From: Nocardia testacea NBRC 100365
GTDB lineage: Bacteria; Actinomycetota; Actinomycetes; Mycobacteriales; Mycobacteriaceae
Assembly (NCBI RefSeq): GCF_000308775.1
Contig: NZ_BAGJ01000006.1
Span: forward strand, 1 to 64,000
Reading direction: 5' to 3'
Length of the DNA: 64,000 nt
Numbering within the stretch: position 1 is the first letter of the stretch; the number at the start of each line of letters is the position of its first letter. A program made the position numbers and the translations under genes. The notes below the pieces were generated by a model. That model had not been told where the DNA came from. It did no database searches and worked only from the letters and a program-made list of their open reading frames with translations. Shown in pieces: positions 54,365 to 64,000 of the stretch.

Positions 54365-54378
54365 CTACCGTACGGTAG
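54365..54378. promoter_or_regulatory. Palindromic TetR operator candidate upstream of MMPL
   Basis: A perfect 14-bp palindrome CTACCGTACGGTAG lies midway between the divergent MMPL and TetR genes. A related half site CTACCGG follows at about 54384. CTACCGTACGGTAG-like sequences are known TetR operator shapes, so the neighbouring TetR protein is the natural ligand. Confidence 0.65.
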
Positions 54379-54466
54379 GTAGGCTACCGGCAGGTTAAGC
54401 GGAGGAACAAGCTCGACTTCCGGTGCCGACCGGACATGCCACCGGGAGAACTAGAAGGGGCCGAGC

Positions 54467-55057
54467 ATGGCGAATCGCAGAACTGGAGACCACGTTACCG
54501 CAGGTCGAGATACCAAGCGGGCCATCCTGGACGCCGCCGTGCGGCTGTTCGTGGCCAAGGGTTACGAAGAGACGAGCCTGCGTGAAGTCGCGGATGCGGT
54601 CGGAATCACAAAGCCGTCGCTCTACTATCACTACGCGTCGAAGCTCGATTTGCTCGTGGCGATCGTCAACCCCCTTCTCGACGATCTACGCGCACTCGCC
54701 GAGGAAGTCGAGCGGATGCCTCCGGACGTCGAGGCCCGCAGGACTGTCCTGCAGTCCTATATCCGCACCATGATCCGGCACCGCGACGCGGGCGAGATGA
54801 TGCTGCGCAACGCCGTTCCCATCGTCAACGCGCTGGCCGACCAGTATCCGGTGATCGTGGACGCCAACAAGGCGTTACGGAACTGGCTCGCCGGTCCCCA
54901 GCCCACCGCGGTCCGGCTGCTGCGGGCAAGCGCCGCCATGGAAATCCTGGCCGTTGCGCTGATTTCGAACGAGATCGTGCAGGACACGGGAGATGATGTG
55001 GTGGAGGCGACGCTGCTGGAAGCGGCGCTCGCGGTACTGCAACCCGGCGCCGACTAG
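54467..55057 (+). CDS. TetR-family regulator divergent from MMPL
   Basis: A 196-residue regulator. The HTH is RDTKRAILDAAVRLFVAKGYEETSLREVADAVGITKPSLYYHYASK, followed by a helical ligand-binding domain. The length and placement fit a local repressor of the divergent MMPL gene, acting at the palindrome at 54365. The ATG at 54467 is preceded by AGAAGGGG. It is followed by an Rrf2 gene in the same direction. Confidence 0.88.
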   Translation: MANRRTGDHVTAGRDTKRAILDAAVRLFVAKGYEETSLREVADAVGITKPSLYYHYASKLDLLVAIVNPLLDDLRALAEEVERMPPDVEARRTVLQSYIRTMIRHRDAGEMMLRNAVPIVNALADQYPVIVDANKALRNWLAGPQPTAVRLLRASAAMEILAVALISNEIVQDTGDDVVEATLLEAALAVLQPGAD

Positions 55058-55104
55058 GTTTGTCGCGTCATCGTGCCCCGGCACAGCGAAAGGTCAGGTC
55101 AGTC

Positions 55105-55638
55105 GTGCACATCACCGCCAAGGTGGATCATGCCGTGCGGACCCTGCTCGAGATCACGGCATCCGATCAGGCTGTCGCGGTGAAGGCGGAGTCCATCGCG
55201 GCGGCTCAGCGCATACCACCCAAAGTGCTCGAGAGCGTGCTGGCCGAATTGCGCCGGGCCGGGCTGGTGACCAGCCGCCGCGGCCCCGACGGGGGTTATC
55301 GGCTGGCCCGCCCGCCCGCCGATATCTCCATCGCCGATGTCATCCGTGCCCTCGAAGGCCCGCTCGCCTCCGTGCGCGGCCTGCGGCCCGAGGAAGTGCA
55401 GTACGCGGGCGTGGCCGAACCGCTGCGGCAGGTGTGGATCGCGCTGCGGGTGAACCTGCGCGCGGTGCTGGAGAACGTGAGCCTGGCAGATATCGCCGCG
55501 AACGGTCTGCCGGAGTTCATCGGCACGCTCACCGCCGACCCGGGCGCCTGGGTCCGCCGGGAGCCGCACCGCACCGACCCGCCGGAAATCACAGGGCGCC
55601 CCACCGGGGCAGACGGTAGCGTTCGGTCATCATGTTGA
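55105..55638 (+). CDS. Rrf2-family transcriptional regulator lacking cluster cysteines
   Basis: A 177-residue winged-helix protein: HITAKVDHAVRTLLEIT, ESIAAAQRIPPKVLESVLAELRRAGLVTSRRGPDGGYRLARPPADISIADVIRALEGP. These are classical Rrf2 motifs. The three cysteines that hold a 2Fe-2S cluster in IscR or NsrR are absent from the loop after RALEGP, so it is unlikely to bind a cluster there; only the C-terminal residue is Cys. GTG start at 55105. It overlaps the ABC exporter gene by seven bases, so it probably regulates that unit. Confidence 0.85.
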   Translation: MHITAKVDHAVRTLLEITASDQAVAVKAESIAAAQRIPPKVLESVLAELRRAGLVTSRRGPDGGYRLARPPADISIADVIRALEGPLASVRGLRPEEVQYAGVAEPLRQVWIALRVNLRAVLENVSLADIAANGLPEFIGTLTADPGAWVRREPHRTDPPEITGRPTGADGSVRSSC

Positions 55639-57365
55639 TCCGACTGCTCCGTGGTTTCCTGGGCCCGTACCGGAAACAGTTGACCGGGATCGTGGTACTA
55701 CAGCTGATCTCGGTGATCGCGATGCTGTACCTGCCGAGCTTGAACGCCGACCTCATCGACGAGGGGGTCACCAAGGGCGATATCGGCTACATCTGGACGG
55801 CCGGGCTGCGGATGCTGCTGGTCTCCGGGGTGCAGATCATCGCCTCCGCGTCCTCGGTCTTCCTGGCCGCGCAGGCGGCGATGAGCGCGGGCCGCGATCT
55901 GCGCGGCGCCCTGCTGCACCGGGTCGGCTCCTTCTCGGCCCGGGAGGTCGGCATGTACGGTGCCCCCTCGCTGATCACTCGCAACACCAACGATGTCCAG
56001 CAGGTCCAGTTGCTCATCGTCATGGCCGCCACCGTGGCGGTGATGGCGCCCATCATGTGCATCGGCGGCATCGTCATGGCGCTGCGCGAGGACTTCGGGT
56101 TGTCCTGGCTGCTGCTGATCGCGGTGCCGGCCCTGGCCCTGAGCATGGGATTCATCATCGCCCGCATGGTGCCGGCGTTCCGGCAGATGCAGGCCCGGCT
56201 CGACCAGGTCAACCGGGTGCTGCGCGAGCAGATCACCGGTATCCGTGTGGTCCGCGCCTTCGTCCGGGAGCCGCTCGAGACCTGGCGGTTCGGGGTGGCC
56301 AATACCGACCTCACCGATATCTCGCTGCGGGTGGGCCGGTTGATGGCGCTCATGTTCCCGACGGTCATGCTGATCAGCAATGTCACCTCGGTGGCGGTGA
56401 TCTGGTTCGGCGGAAAGGCCATCGACGCGGGTGAGATGCAGATCGGCTCGCTGACCGCGCTGCTCTCCTACATCATGCAGATCCTGATGGCCGTCATGAT
56501 GGCGTCCTTCCTGGCCATGATGGCCCCGCGCGCGGCCGTCTCGGCCGACCGGATCTCCGAGGTTCTCGACACCCCCTCCTCGGTGCGCTCGCCGGACCTG
56601 CCGAAACCCTTCCGGGGTGATCCCGCCGAGGTGCGGGTGCGCGATGCCGGGTTCAGCTTCCCCGGAGCCGACAAACCGGTGCTGTGCCGGATCGATTTCG
56701 AGGTGCGGCCCGGGGAGACCACGGCCATCGTCGGCTCCACCGGCTCCGGTAAGACCACCCTGCTCAATCTGATCCCGCGCCTCATGGACGTCACCGAGGG
56801 CTCGGTGGAGGTCGGCGGCACCGATGTGCGTGACCTCGACCTGGCCGAACTGCGGTCGCGGATCGGACTGGTCCCGCAGAAGGCGTACCTGTTCTCGGGG
56901 ACGGTGGCGAGCAATCTGCGCTACGGCGATCCGGATGCCACCGACGAGGAACTGTGGCGCTGCCTGGAGATCGCCCAGGCAGCCGACTTCGTCCGGGCCA
57001 TGCCCAAGGGCCTGGAGACACCGATCGCGCAGGGCGGGACGACGGTCTCGGGCGGGCAGCGGCAGCGGCTGGCCATCGCCCGGGCGCTGGTGCGCCGGCC
57101 CCGGGTGTATCTGTTCGACGATTCGTTCTCCGCGCTCGATGTGGCCACCGACGCGCGGCTGCGCGCGGCCCTGCGCCCGGCGACCGAGGACGCCGCGGTG
57201 ATCATCGTGGCCCAGCGGATCGCCACCATTCGTGACGCCGACCGGATCGTCGTACTCGAGGACGGTGAGATGGCGGGGGTCGGGACGCACGAGGAACTGC
57301 TGCGCGATTGCGCGGAGTACCGCGAGATCGTCGAATCCCAGCTGAGTGTGGAGGAAGCCCGATGA
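55632..57365 (+). CDS. ABC exporter half-transporter with a degenerate ATP site
   Basis: Type IV ABC exporter, 577 residues: six membrane helices (to about 300), then a nucleotide-binding domain. Walker A GSTGSGKTTLLN, Q-loop LVPQKAYLFSG and signature VSGGQRQRLAIAR are canonical, but Walker B reads VYLFDDSFSALD, with Asp in place of the catalytic Glu. That is typical of the degenerate-site partner in heterodimeric exporters (BmrC- or TM287-like). Its stop overlaps the next ABC gene by ATGA. The exporter may move drugs, lipids or peptides. Confidence 0.92.
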   Translation: MLIRLLRGFLGPYRKQLTGIVVLQLISVIAMLYLPSLNADLIDEGVTKGDIGYIWTAGLRMLLVSGVQIIASASSVFLAAQAAMSAGRDLRGALLHRVGSFSAREVGMYGAPSLITRNTNDVQQVQLLIVMAATVAVMAPIMCIGGIVMALREDFGLSWLLLIAVPALALSMGFIIARMVPAFRQMQARLDQVNRVLREQITGIRVVRAFVREPLETWRFGVANTDLTDISLRVGRLMALMFPTVMLISNVTSVAVIWFGGKAIDAGEMQIGSLTALLSYIMQILMAVMMASFLAMMAPRAAVSADRISEVLDTPSSVRSPDLPKPFRGDPAEVRVRDAGFSFPGADKPVLCRIDFEVRPGETTAIVGSTGSGKTTLLNLIPRLMDVTEGSVEVGGTDVRDLDLAELRSRIGLVPQKAYLFSGTVASNLRYGDPDATDEELWRCLEIAQAADFVRAMPKGLETPIAQGGTTVSGGQRQRLAIARALVRRPRVYLFDDSFSALDVATDARLRAALRPATEDAAVIIVAQRIATIRDADRIVVLEDGEMAGVGTHEELLRDCAEYREIVESQLSVEEAR

Positions 57366-59272
57366 GGCCGGGGATGCCGGCGGGAGCACCGGACGCCAAA
57401 CCGAAATCGTTCAAACCCTCGCTGAAACGGCTGGTCCGGCGGCTCGCCCCCGAGCGGGTGCGGGTGGGCGTGATAATCGGGCTGGGCATCGTCTCGGTGG
57501 TGCTGAACATCGCCGGGCCGTACCTGCTCGGCAAGGCCACCAACCTGATCTTCGACGGCGTCGTCGGCCGGCAGTTGCCCGCGGGGGTGAGCAAAGAGCA
57601 GGCCATCGCCGGACTGCGGGCCCAGGGCCAGGACACCATGGCCGACATGCTGTCGGGGATGGACGTCGTCCCCGGTGTCGGCATCGACTTCGACGCGGTC
57701 GGGCGGGTGCTGACGCTCGTGCTCGCGCTCTACCTCGGCGCCGCGGTGTTCGGCTGGCTGCAGGCCTTCCTGCTCAACGACGCGATCAACCGCGTCATCA
57801 AACGGCTGCGCTCCGATGTCGAGGACAAGATCCACCGGCTGCCGCTGAGTTACTTCGACTCCGCGCCCCGCGGCGATGTGCTCAGCCGGGTAACCAACGA
57901 TGTGGACAATGTCTCGCAGAGCCTGCAGCAGACCATGAGCCAGCTGCTGACCTCACTGCTCACGGTGATCGGCATTCTCGGGATGATGTTCTGGATCTCG
58001 TGGCTGCTGGCACTGGTCGCCCTGCTGACCGTGCCCGCGGTGGTCGTGGTGACCGCCCAGATCGCCAAACGCTCCAAACCGCATTTCGTGGACCAGTGGA
58101 AATACACCGGCCTGGTGAACGCCCAGGTGGAAGAGGCCTACACCGGGCACGAGGTGGTCACCGCGTTCGGCCGCAGCAAGCAGGTCGGCGCCGAGTTCGA
58201 CGAGCGCAACGACCACCTCTTCAAGTCCAGTTTCCGGGCGCAGTTCATCTCCGGCCTGATCATGCCCTCGTCGATGTTCCTCGGGAACATCAACTACGTG
58301 CTGGTCGCGCTGATCGGCGGGCTGCGGGTCGCCTCGGGTCAGCTGTCGCTGGGCGAGGTGCAGGCGTTCATCCAGTACTCGCGCCAGTTCAGCCAGCCGC
58401 TCACCCAGATCGGCGCCATGGCCAACCTGCTGCAATCGGGGGTGGCCTCGGCGGAGCGGATCTTCGAGATCCTCGACGCCCCAGAACAGAGCCCGGACCC
58501 GGTCGAGAAGGTCGCCCGTCCGCCCGAGCGCGGCCGGGTGGAATTCGACGATGTCTCCTTCCGCTACCAACCGGACACTCCGATCATCGAGGACCTCTCG
58601 CTGGTCGCCGAACCGGGGCATGTGGTCGCGATTGTCGGCCCCACCGGCGCGGGCAAGACCACGCTGGTCAACCTGCTGCTGCGGTTCTACGAACTCGACT
58701 CCGGCGTGATCACCATCGACGGCGTCGATATCACCGCGCTGAGCCGGGAGCAGTTGCGCTCCCGGATCGGGATGGTGCTGCAGGACACCTGGCTGTTCAA
58801 GGGGACCATCCGGGAGAACATCGCCTACGGCGATCCCACCGCGAGCGACGACGAAATCCTCGCCGCCGCCCGCGCGGCCTACGTGGACCGGTTCGTGCAC
58901 GCCCTGCCGGACGGGTACGACACCGTCATCGACGAAGAGGGCACGGGTGTGAGCGCCGGTGAGAAACAGCTCATCACCATCGCGCGGGCCTTCCTGTCCA
59001 AACCGGCCATCCTGGTGCTGGACGAAGCCACGAGTTCGGTCGATACGCGGACCGAACTGCTGGTGCAGCAGGCCACCGCGGAACTGCGGCGCGACCGGAC
59101 CAGCTTCGTGATCGCGCACCGCCTGTCCACCATCCGCGACGCCGACCTGATCGTGGTGATGGAGGCGGGCCGGATCGTGGAGACCGGGGCGCACGACGAT
59201 CTGCTGGCGAGGCAGGGGGCGTACTACCGGCTCTACAACGCCCAGTTCGCGGCGGCCGCGGTCGAGGCCTGA
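57362..59272 (+). CDS. ABC exporter half-transporter, canonical ATP site
   Basis: A 636-residue partner of the previous gene. It has the same fold, with a larger periplasmic insert between helices 1 and 2 (GRQLPAGVSKEQAIAGLRA). The NBD has Walker A VGPTGAGKTTLVN, Q-loop MVLQDTWLFKG, signature VSAGEKQLITIARA (SAGEKQ rather than SGGQ) and Walker B AILVLDEATSSVDTR with the catalytic Glu present. Only one site is expected to hydrolyse ATP. Starts at the ATG overlapping the previous stop. Translation appears coupled. Confidence 0.92.
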   Translation: MRPGMPAGAPDAKPKSFKPSLKRLVRRLAPERVRVGVIIGLGIVSVVLNIAGPYLLGKATNLIFDGVVGRQLPAGVSKEQAIAGLRAQGQDTMADMLSGMDVVPGVGIDFDAVGRVLTLVLALYLGAAVFGWLQAFLLNDAINRVIKRLRSDVEDKIHRLPLSYFDSAPRGDVLSRVTNDVDNVSQSLQQTMSQLLTSLLTVIGILGMMFWISWLLALVALLTVPAVVVVTAQIAKRSKPHFVDQWKYTGLVNAQVEEAYTGHEVVTAFGRSKQVGAEFDERNDHLFKSSFRAQFISGLIMPSSMFLGNINYVLVALIGGLRVASGQLSLGEVQAFIQYSRQFSQPLTQIGAMANLLQSGVASAERIFEILDAPEQSPDPVEKVARPPERGRVEFDDVSFRYQPDTPIIEDLSLVAEPGHVVAIVGPTGAGKTTLVNLLLRFYELDSGVITIDGVDITALSREQLRSRIGMVLQDTWLFKGTIRENIAYGDPTASDDEILAAARAAYVDRFVHALPDGYDTVIDEEGTGVSAGEKQLITIARAFLSKPAILVLDEATSSVDTRTELLVQQATAELRRDRTSFVIAHRLSTIRDADLIVVMEAGRIVETGAHDDLLARQGAYYRLYNAQFAAAAVEA

Positions 59273-59286
59273 CCCCGGCGTGAGGC

Positions 59287-60618
<1,332 letters not shown>

Positions 60619-60621
60619 TAT

Positions 60622-60750
60622 TTGCGCGCCTCCGGCGCGCGGGTCGGGGCCCTGTGACCCCGATTCTTCCCTCCTCCGCTCGGTCGCTGCGCTCCCTCGC
60701 TCCGTCGGTCCAGAATCGGGGGCGGGCCCCGACCATGGGGGTGGACCATC
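60622..60750. repeat. Family B nested-palindrome repeat, copy 2
   Basis: It starts with a GCGCGCC-TCC-GGCGCGC hairpin, then outer arms GGTCGGGGC (60642-60650) and GCCCCGACC (60726-60734) around inner arms CCCCGATTCT (60658-60667) and AGAATCGGGG (60712-60721). It begins four bases after the tgt stop and matches the 6116-6243 copy throughout. Confidence 0.78.
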
Positions 60751-61100
60751 CGGAATAGACGGAAGGTGGAGGTTGTCGTGCGCCTGGACCGGCCTGGGGA
60801 GGTTCACAACCATTGTCAGTGCCGCTCTCTGGACCGACTGCACGCGCTCGGTCGCTGCGCTCCTTCGCTCTGTCGCTCCAGAATCGGGGGCGGGCCCCGA
60901 CCACTGAGGTAGACCATCCGGAATAGGCAGAAGGTGCATGCGGTCGTGCGCTTCGATCGGCCTGGGCAGGTTCACGTCACTGTCTGTGCTCAATGGTCGC
61001 CGATCTCTGGACGGCCGACTGCACACGCTCCGTCGGTCCGGGGTCGGGGCGGGCTCCGACCACGGATGCCGACCATCCGGAGTAGGCGAAGGGTGGGTGC
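60678..61100. repeat. Family B tandem array of about 2.5 units
   Basis: Units start at GCTCGGTCGCTGCGCTCC-type words at 60678 and 60846, and a decayed one at 61027, giving periods of 168 and 181 bases. Each runs through CAGAATCGGGGGCGGGCCCC, GACCATCCGGAATAG and a GGTTCAC segment. The third unit lacks much of the core. Confidence 0.7.
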
Positions 61101-61142
61101 GGGGCGTGCCGGAGGGTGGTCGCCGAGTGCGGACCGGAGTGT

Positions 61143-61172
61143 GTTGTGCCCGGTGCGATGGCCGGGCACAAC
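61143..61172 (-). terminator. Terminator hairpin after yhhQ
   Basis: Eleven-base perfect arms GTTGTGCCCGG / CCGGGCACAAC around an eight-base loop, ten bases after the stop of the minus-strand yhhQ gene. Confidence 0.7.
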
Positions 61173-61181
61173 AGGTCCGGG

Positions 61182-61967
61182 TCAGGAGCGTAGCGGGGCG
61201 GTGTCGCTCGGGGCGTAGGTCGGTTCGTGTTTCTTCAGTAGTGCGATCACCTGATAGGTCACCGGCAGTACCAGCACCTCGCAGAGGGTTTTCCACAGGA
61301 ACCCGATGATCACGTAGTTGACGAACTGCCCCCAGCTGTCGATACCGATGGCCGTGGCGGCGATCGAACAGAAGATCAGCGTATCGGCGAGTTCGCCGAC
61401 CACCGTCGAGCCGATCAGCCGCGCCCACAGATGTTTCTCCCGGGTCCGTTCCTTGATCAGTACCAGTGTCGCGGAGTTGAGCAGCTGACCGACCACATAA
61501 CCGGCCAGACCGGCCGCAACCAGTTGCGGGGTGGTGCCGATGACGCTACGGAACGCATCCTGGTTCTCGTAGAACACCGCGGCGGGGAGTTGGATCGCCA
61601 CGGCGAAGCAGATAACAGTCAGCAGCAGCGCGGCGAAACCATAGAAGACGGCGTGCCGGGTGGCGCGGAATCCGTAGACCTCGCTGAGCACGTCACCGAG
61701 GATGTAGGCGAGGGGGAACAGGAAGAACGCGGCATCGGTGGTGATCGGCAGGATCTCCAGAGGTCCGAGGGTCAGCGAACTGCCGGAGAAGAACTGCACC
61801 CCCTTGGTCGCGCAGATATTGGAGATGATGAGTGTTGCGGTGAACAGTACGACGATCGGTGTGTAGTACCCCCGCGCCACCTGTGCGTGGGCCGCATGTG
61901 CGGGCGCGGGGTGCCCAGACTTGTCGGGTAAGGGGGTTTTGTTCGAATCTTCCACCCGACCATCCAA
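61182..61967 (-). CDS. yhhQ: Queuosine precursor transporter YhhQ (VUT family)
   Basis: A membrane protein of 261 residues with six to seven helices. It imports preQ0/preQ1 or queuine. VUT/YhhQ motifs: LIISNICATKGVQFF, FPLAYILGDVLSEVYGFRATRHAV, LAGYVVGQLLNSATLVLIKERT, STVVGELADTLIFCSIAA and LWKTLCEVLVLPVTYQVI. The cytoplasmic N-terminus is Pro/His-rich. It lies beside tgt, facing it across the repeat region. No queuosine biosynthesis genes (queCDEF) are seen, so the cell seems to salvage its precursor, at least in this region. Confidence 0.92.
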   Translation of the reverse strand: MDGRVEDSNKTPLPDKSGHPAPAHAAHAQVARGYYTPIVVLFTATLIISNICATKGVQFFSGSSLTLGPLEILPITTDAAFFLFPLAYILGDVLSEVYGFRATRHAVFYGFAALLLTVICFAVAIQLPAAVFYENQDAFRSVIGTTPQLVAAGLAGYVVGQLLNSATLVLIKERTREKHLWARLIGSTVVGELADTLIFCSIAATAIGIDSWGQFVNYVIIGFLWKTLCEVLVLPVTYQVIALLKKHEPTYAPSDTAPLRS

Positions 61968-61992
61968 TCAAACTCTCGAATAGGCTGTAGTC

Positions 61993-62517
61993 ATGACGAA
62001 CCCCGGTGAATCCGACGAGTGGTGGAAGCAGTACGGGGGGTCGGGCGTCTCGTCGGACCCGGCAGCCGGGCAGCATCCGTCCGGACCTTCCAGTTATCCG
62101 TCGGCACCGCAGTACCCGTCCACCCCGGCCGCGGCCCCCACACCGCCGCCCGGACAACCGTCGTACGCGACCCCGCCGCCCGCGGCCCCCTACCCCGGGA
62201 CGCCGCCCTATTCGCCCTACGGCGCGGCGGGGGCCGCCTATCCGGCGGGCTACCAGCCCTACGGTTATCCGGCCACCCGCGGTACCAACGGCCTGGCGAT
62301 CGCCTCGCTCGTCACCTCGCTGGCCGGGTTCGCGACCTGCGGTGCCACGTCGATCGTCGGGATCATCCTCGGTGTGATCTCGCTCAACCAGATCCGCGAC
62401 AGCGGCCAGGAAGGACGCGGAATGGCGCTCGCCGGCATCTGGATCGGGGTCGGCCTGATCGCCCTGGGCCTCATCTGGTTCGTGGTGATGATCGTCGCGA
62501 GCGCCGCCGGCGCGTGA
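61993..62517 (+). CDS. DUF4190-type membrane protein
   Basis: A 174-residue protein. The first 95 residues are Pro/Ser/Tyr-rich low complexity, then two hydrophobic helices: NGLAIASLVTSLAGFATCGATSIVGIILGVISLNQIR and GRGMALAGIWIGVGLIALGLIWFVVMIV. This NGLAxASL ... GxALAGxxxG pattern is the DUF4190 signature; function unknown. It is divergent from yhhQ over about 25 bases, too little for separate well-spaced promoters, so one of them may start further in. Confidence 0.85.
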   Translation: MTNPGESDEWWKQYGGSGVSSDPAAGQHPSGPSSYPSAPQYPSTPAAAPTPPPGQPSYATPPPAAPYPGTPPYSPYGAAGAAYPAGYQPYGYPATRGTNGLAIASLVTSLAGFATCGATSIVGIILGVISLNQIRDSGQEGRGMALAGIWIGVGLIALGLIWFVVMIVASAAGA

Positions 62518-62529
62518 CCCGGCGGGTAC

Positions 62530-63261
62530 TCAGGCCGCGACGACCTGGGTACCGCCCGCGAATTTGTCGTTCCAGCCCCGGCGGTTGGGGTCCTTGTCGA
62601 GGGTGGCGGCCGTGTAGAGCATGAGCGCGGCCCCGGCCACCCAACCCACACAGGGCACGATCAGCACCGCCAGGAAGATATTGCGTTTCAGCGAGAGCAG
62701 CGGCGGGACGGTGGGCGCCCCGTCCGGCGCGACGACTTTGAGTCCCAGGATCTTCTTGCCCAGGGTGGCGCCGGTCTTCCACTCCATGAGCACGTAGTAC
62801 ACGAGGGTGACCGCGAAGATGATCGCGTAGCTGACCGCCGGTCCGGTGAAACCGGTCAGGTTCGGCATGAGAACGAAGTTCAGCAGCAGGGCCAGCGGTA
62901 GCGCGATGATGAGATTGTCGATCAGGCGGGCCGCGAACCGCGGCCACAGGTTGCCGGGAACGCCGAACGCGGGCTGGTGGTGCCCGTACTGCTGTCCGCC
63001 GTACTGTGCTTCGGGAAATACCGTCTGCTCGTAGCGGGGAGCGGGCTGGGCCGGCGGAGCGGGTGGGGCCTGCTGACCGTAGGGCTGTGGCTGTCCGGGT
63101 GGCGGGTTGTAGTGCGGCGGATGGGGAGCGTAGGGGTCCGGTTGTGGCGCATACCGGCCCGGCTGGGGAGCGTACTGCCCGGGCTGCGGGTACTGCGGGG
63201 GTTGCCCGTAGGGCTGCCCGGCCTGGGGGTGGTTGCTGGGGTCGTACCCGCCACTGGTCAT
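62530..63261 (-). CDS. RDD-family membrane protein
   Basis: A 243-residue protein with a Gln/Pro/Tyr-rich N-terminus of about 95 residues. The RDD domain follows: NLWPRFAARLIDNLIIALPLALLLNF (with the Arg-x-x-Asp motif), a second helix, MEWKTGATLGKKILGLKVV and LSLKRNIFLAVLIV, ending in DKDPNRRGWNDKFAGGTQVV, where the late WHD motif has Trp-Asn-Asp. RDD proteins may be Na+/H+ antiporters or scaffolds. It converges on the DUF4190 gene with a short gap and lies upstream of the partial gluQ on the other side. Confidence 0.85.
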   Translation of the reverse strand: MTSGGYDPSNHPQAGQPYGQPPQYPQPGQYAPQPGRYAPQPDPYAPHPPHYNPPPGQPQPYGQQAPPAPPAQPAPRYEQTVFPEAQYGGQQYGHHQPAFGVPGNLWPRFAARLIDNLIIALPLALLLNFVLMPNLTGFTGPAVSYAIIFAVTLVYYVLMEWKTGATLGKKILGLKVVAPDGAPTVPPLLSLKRNIFLAVLIVPCVGWVAGAALMLYTAATLDKDPNRRGWNDKFAGGTQVVAA

Positions 63262-63307
63262 CTCGCCTGCCTGAACTCGAAATCCGAAGACCTGGTCGCA
63301 GGCCAGG

Positions 63308-64000
63308 TTACGGACAGCGGCCCGCGACCACCAAGCTGTCGGGGTCGAGCACCCAGGGGTCGCGGGGGAGCCGGCCCGGGTCGAAACCGGGGAGCAGTTC
63401 GGCCGCGCTGTTGCCCGTCAGGCCGAGGGAGCCGGCCAGCATGCCCACCACTCGCTCGACGGTTTCCCCGCGCGCGAGCCGATCGGCCAGGGTGACCGCA
63501 CCGTCGCGTTTGGCCAGCCGCTTGCCCTCGGTGTTGAGCACCAGCGGCACATGCGCGTACTCGGGTACCGGCAGTTCGAGCAGCGTGGCGAGATAGGCCT
63601 GCCGTGGTGTGGACGGGAGCAGATCGTCACCGCGCACCACCTGGTCCACGCCGTGCTCGGCATCGTCGACCACGACGGTGAGGTTGTAGGCCGGTATTCC
63701 GTCACCGCGCCGCAGCACCAGATCGTCCACCGGGCCCCGGTACCGGCCGTGCAGGCGATCGGTGATCTCGAATTCCCTACGGGCCGAACGCAGCCGCAAC
63801 GCGGCGGGGCGACCGTCCGCGCGACGCTGCGCGCGTTCGGCGGGGGAGAGGTCACGGCAGGTGCCGGGGTAGGCGCCGAGCGGCCCGTGGGGTGCGGTGG
63901 CGGCCTGCTGGATTTCCCTTCGGGTGCAGAAGCATTCGTAGGTCAGTCCGGCGGAGGTGAGCCGGTCCACGGCGGCGGCGTAGTGGTCGAGACGGTCGGA
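63308..64000 (-). CDS. gluQ: Glutamyl-Q tRNA(Asp) synthetase GluQ (partial, N-terminus outside window)
   Basis: A class I GluRS-like enzyme without an anticodon-binding domain. It attaches glutamate to queuosine at position 34 of tRNA-Asp. The zinc ligands are in TYECFCTRREI and, after a Tyr, GTCRDLS; ALRLRSAR, VVRGDDLLPSTPRQ and the KMSKS-like NTEGKRLAKRDGAVTL follow. It ends soon after PGFDPGRLPRDPW, as GluQ does. The stop is near 63308; the ATP-binding HIGH end lies beyond 64000. Frame continuity is exact to the last base. It completes a queuosine-linked set with tgt and yhhQ. Confidence 0.9.
   Translation of the reverse strand, partial: SDRLDHYAAAVDRLTSAGLTYECFCTRREIQQAATAPHGPLGAYPGTCRDLSPAERAQRRADGRPAALRLRSARREFEITDRLHGRYRGPVDDLVLRRGDGIPAYNLTVVVDDAEHGVDQVVRGDDLLPSTPRQAYLATLLELPVPEYAHVPLVLNTEGKRLAKRDGAVTLADRLARGETVERVVGMLAGSLGLTGNSAAELLPGFDPGRLPRDPWVLDPDSLVVAGRCP

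Larger units (their letters stand above)
60619..61181. other. Repeat-filled interval between tgt and yhhQ
   Basis: A 563-base region without a gene. It holds family B copies (60622-60750 and the tandem 60678-61100) and a terminator for the oppositely oriented yhhQ gene. Several chance open frames span it on both strands; they run through repeats and should not be called genes. Confidence 0.6.

Overview
The window comes from a high-GC, mycolic-acid-type actinobacterium and looks most like a Nocardia or close relative. It carries the enzymes of a mycobacterial-type arabinogalactan wall: an Emb arabinosyltransferase, DprE1/DprE2, both galactofuranosyltransferases GlfT1/GlfT2, the Wzm/Wzt galactan exporter and the Rml rhamnose-linker enzymes. 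It also has a mycothiol-type enzyme, a Bpa/PafE proteasome activator, an MMPL transporter and a type VII secretion substrate pair. Gene order from about 23.8 to 30.1 kb and from 35 to 37 kb recalls the M. tuberculosis Rv3777-Rv3783 and Rv3752c-Rv3754 blocks. This identification rests on recalled family knowledge; no database was searched.

Layout: 0-7 kb emb, convergent with dprE2-dprE1, then a divergent GtrA protein. 7-16.4 kb two small orphan genes, rmlC-rmlA, an ATP-grasp gene with an apparent frameshift followed by a large Cys/His/Asn protein (a possible undescribed two-gene module), an F420-type oxidoreductase, a secreted protein and rmlB. 16.4-30 kb the envelope glycan block: a GT-C/GT2/GtrA trio, glfT2, an SDR, glfT1, wzt, wzm, bpa, a cysteine-desulfurase-like enzyme and a quinone oxidoreductase. 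30-37.4 kb a secreted protein, a lactate-monooxygenase-like enzyme, tRNA-Ser, an ESX-substrate island, tyrA, tadA and a second tRNA-Ser. 37.4-46 kb an accessory region (truncated reductase, TetR and Xre regulators, permease, small orphans, tRNA-Arg and tRNA-Ser). 46-54.5 kb hisC2-type aminotransferase, an Ag85-like esterase, a cytosine methyltransferase with Vsr, and MMPL with a divergent TetR. 54.5-64 kb Rrf2 plus a two-subunit ABC exporter, then tgt, yhhQ and gluQ, which together form a queuosine salvage and modification set.

The most unusual feature is a pair of dispersed repeat families. Family A is a unit of about 75 bp that stays open in one frame. It abuts or invades the starts or ends of several envelope glycosyltransferase genes and, in glfT1, has apparently been amplified in frame to build a long disordered N-terminus. 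Family B is a nested-palindrome element found between dprE1 and gtrA and again, partly in tandem, downstream of tgt.
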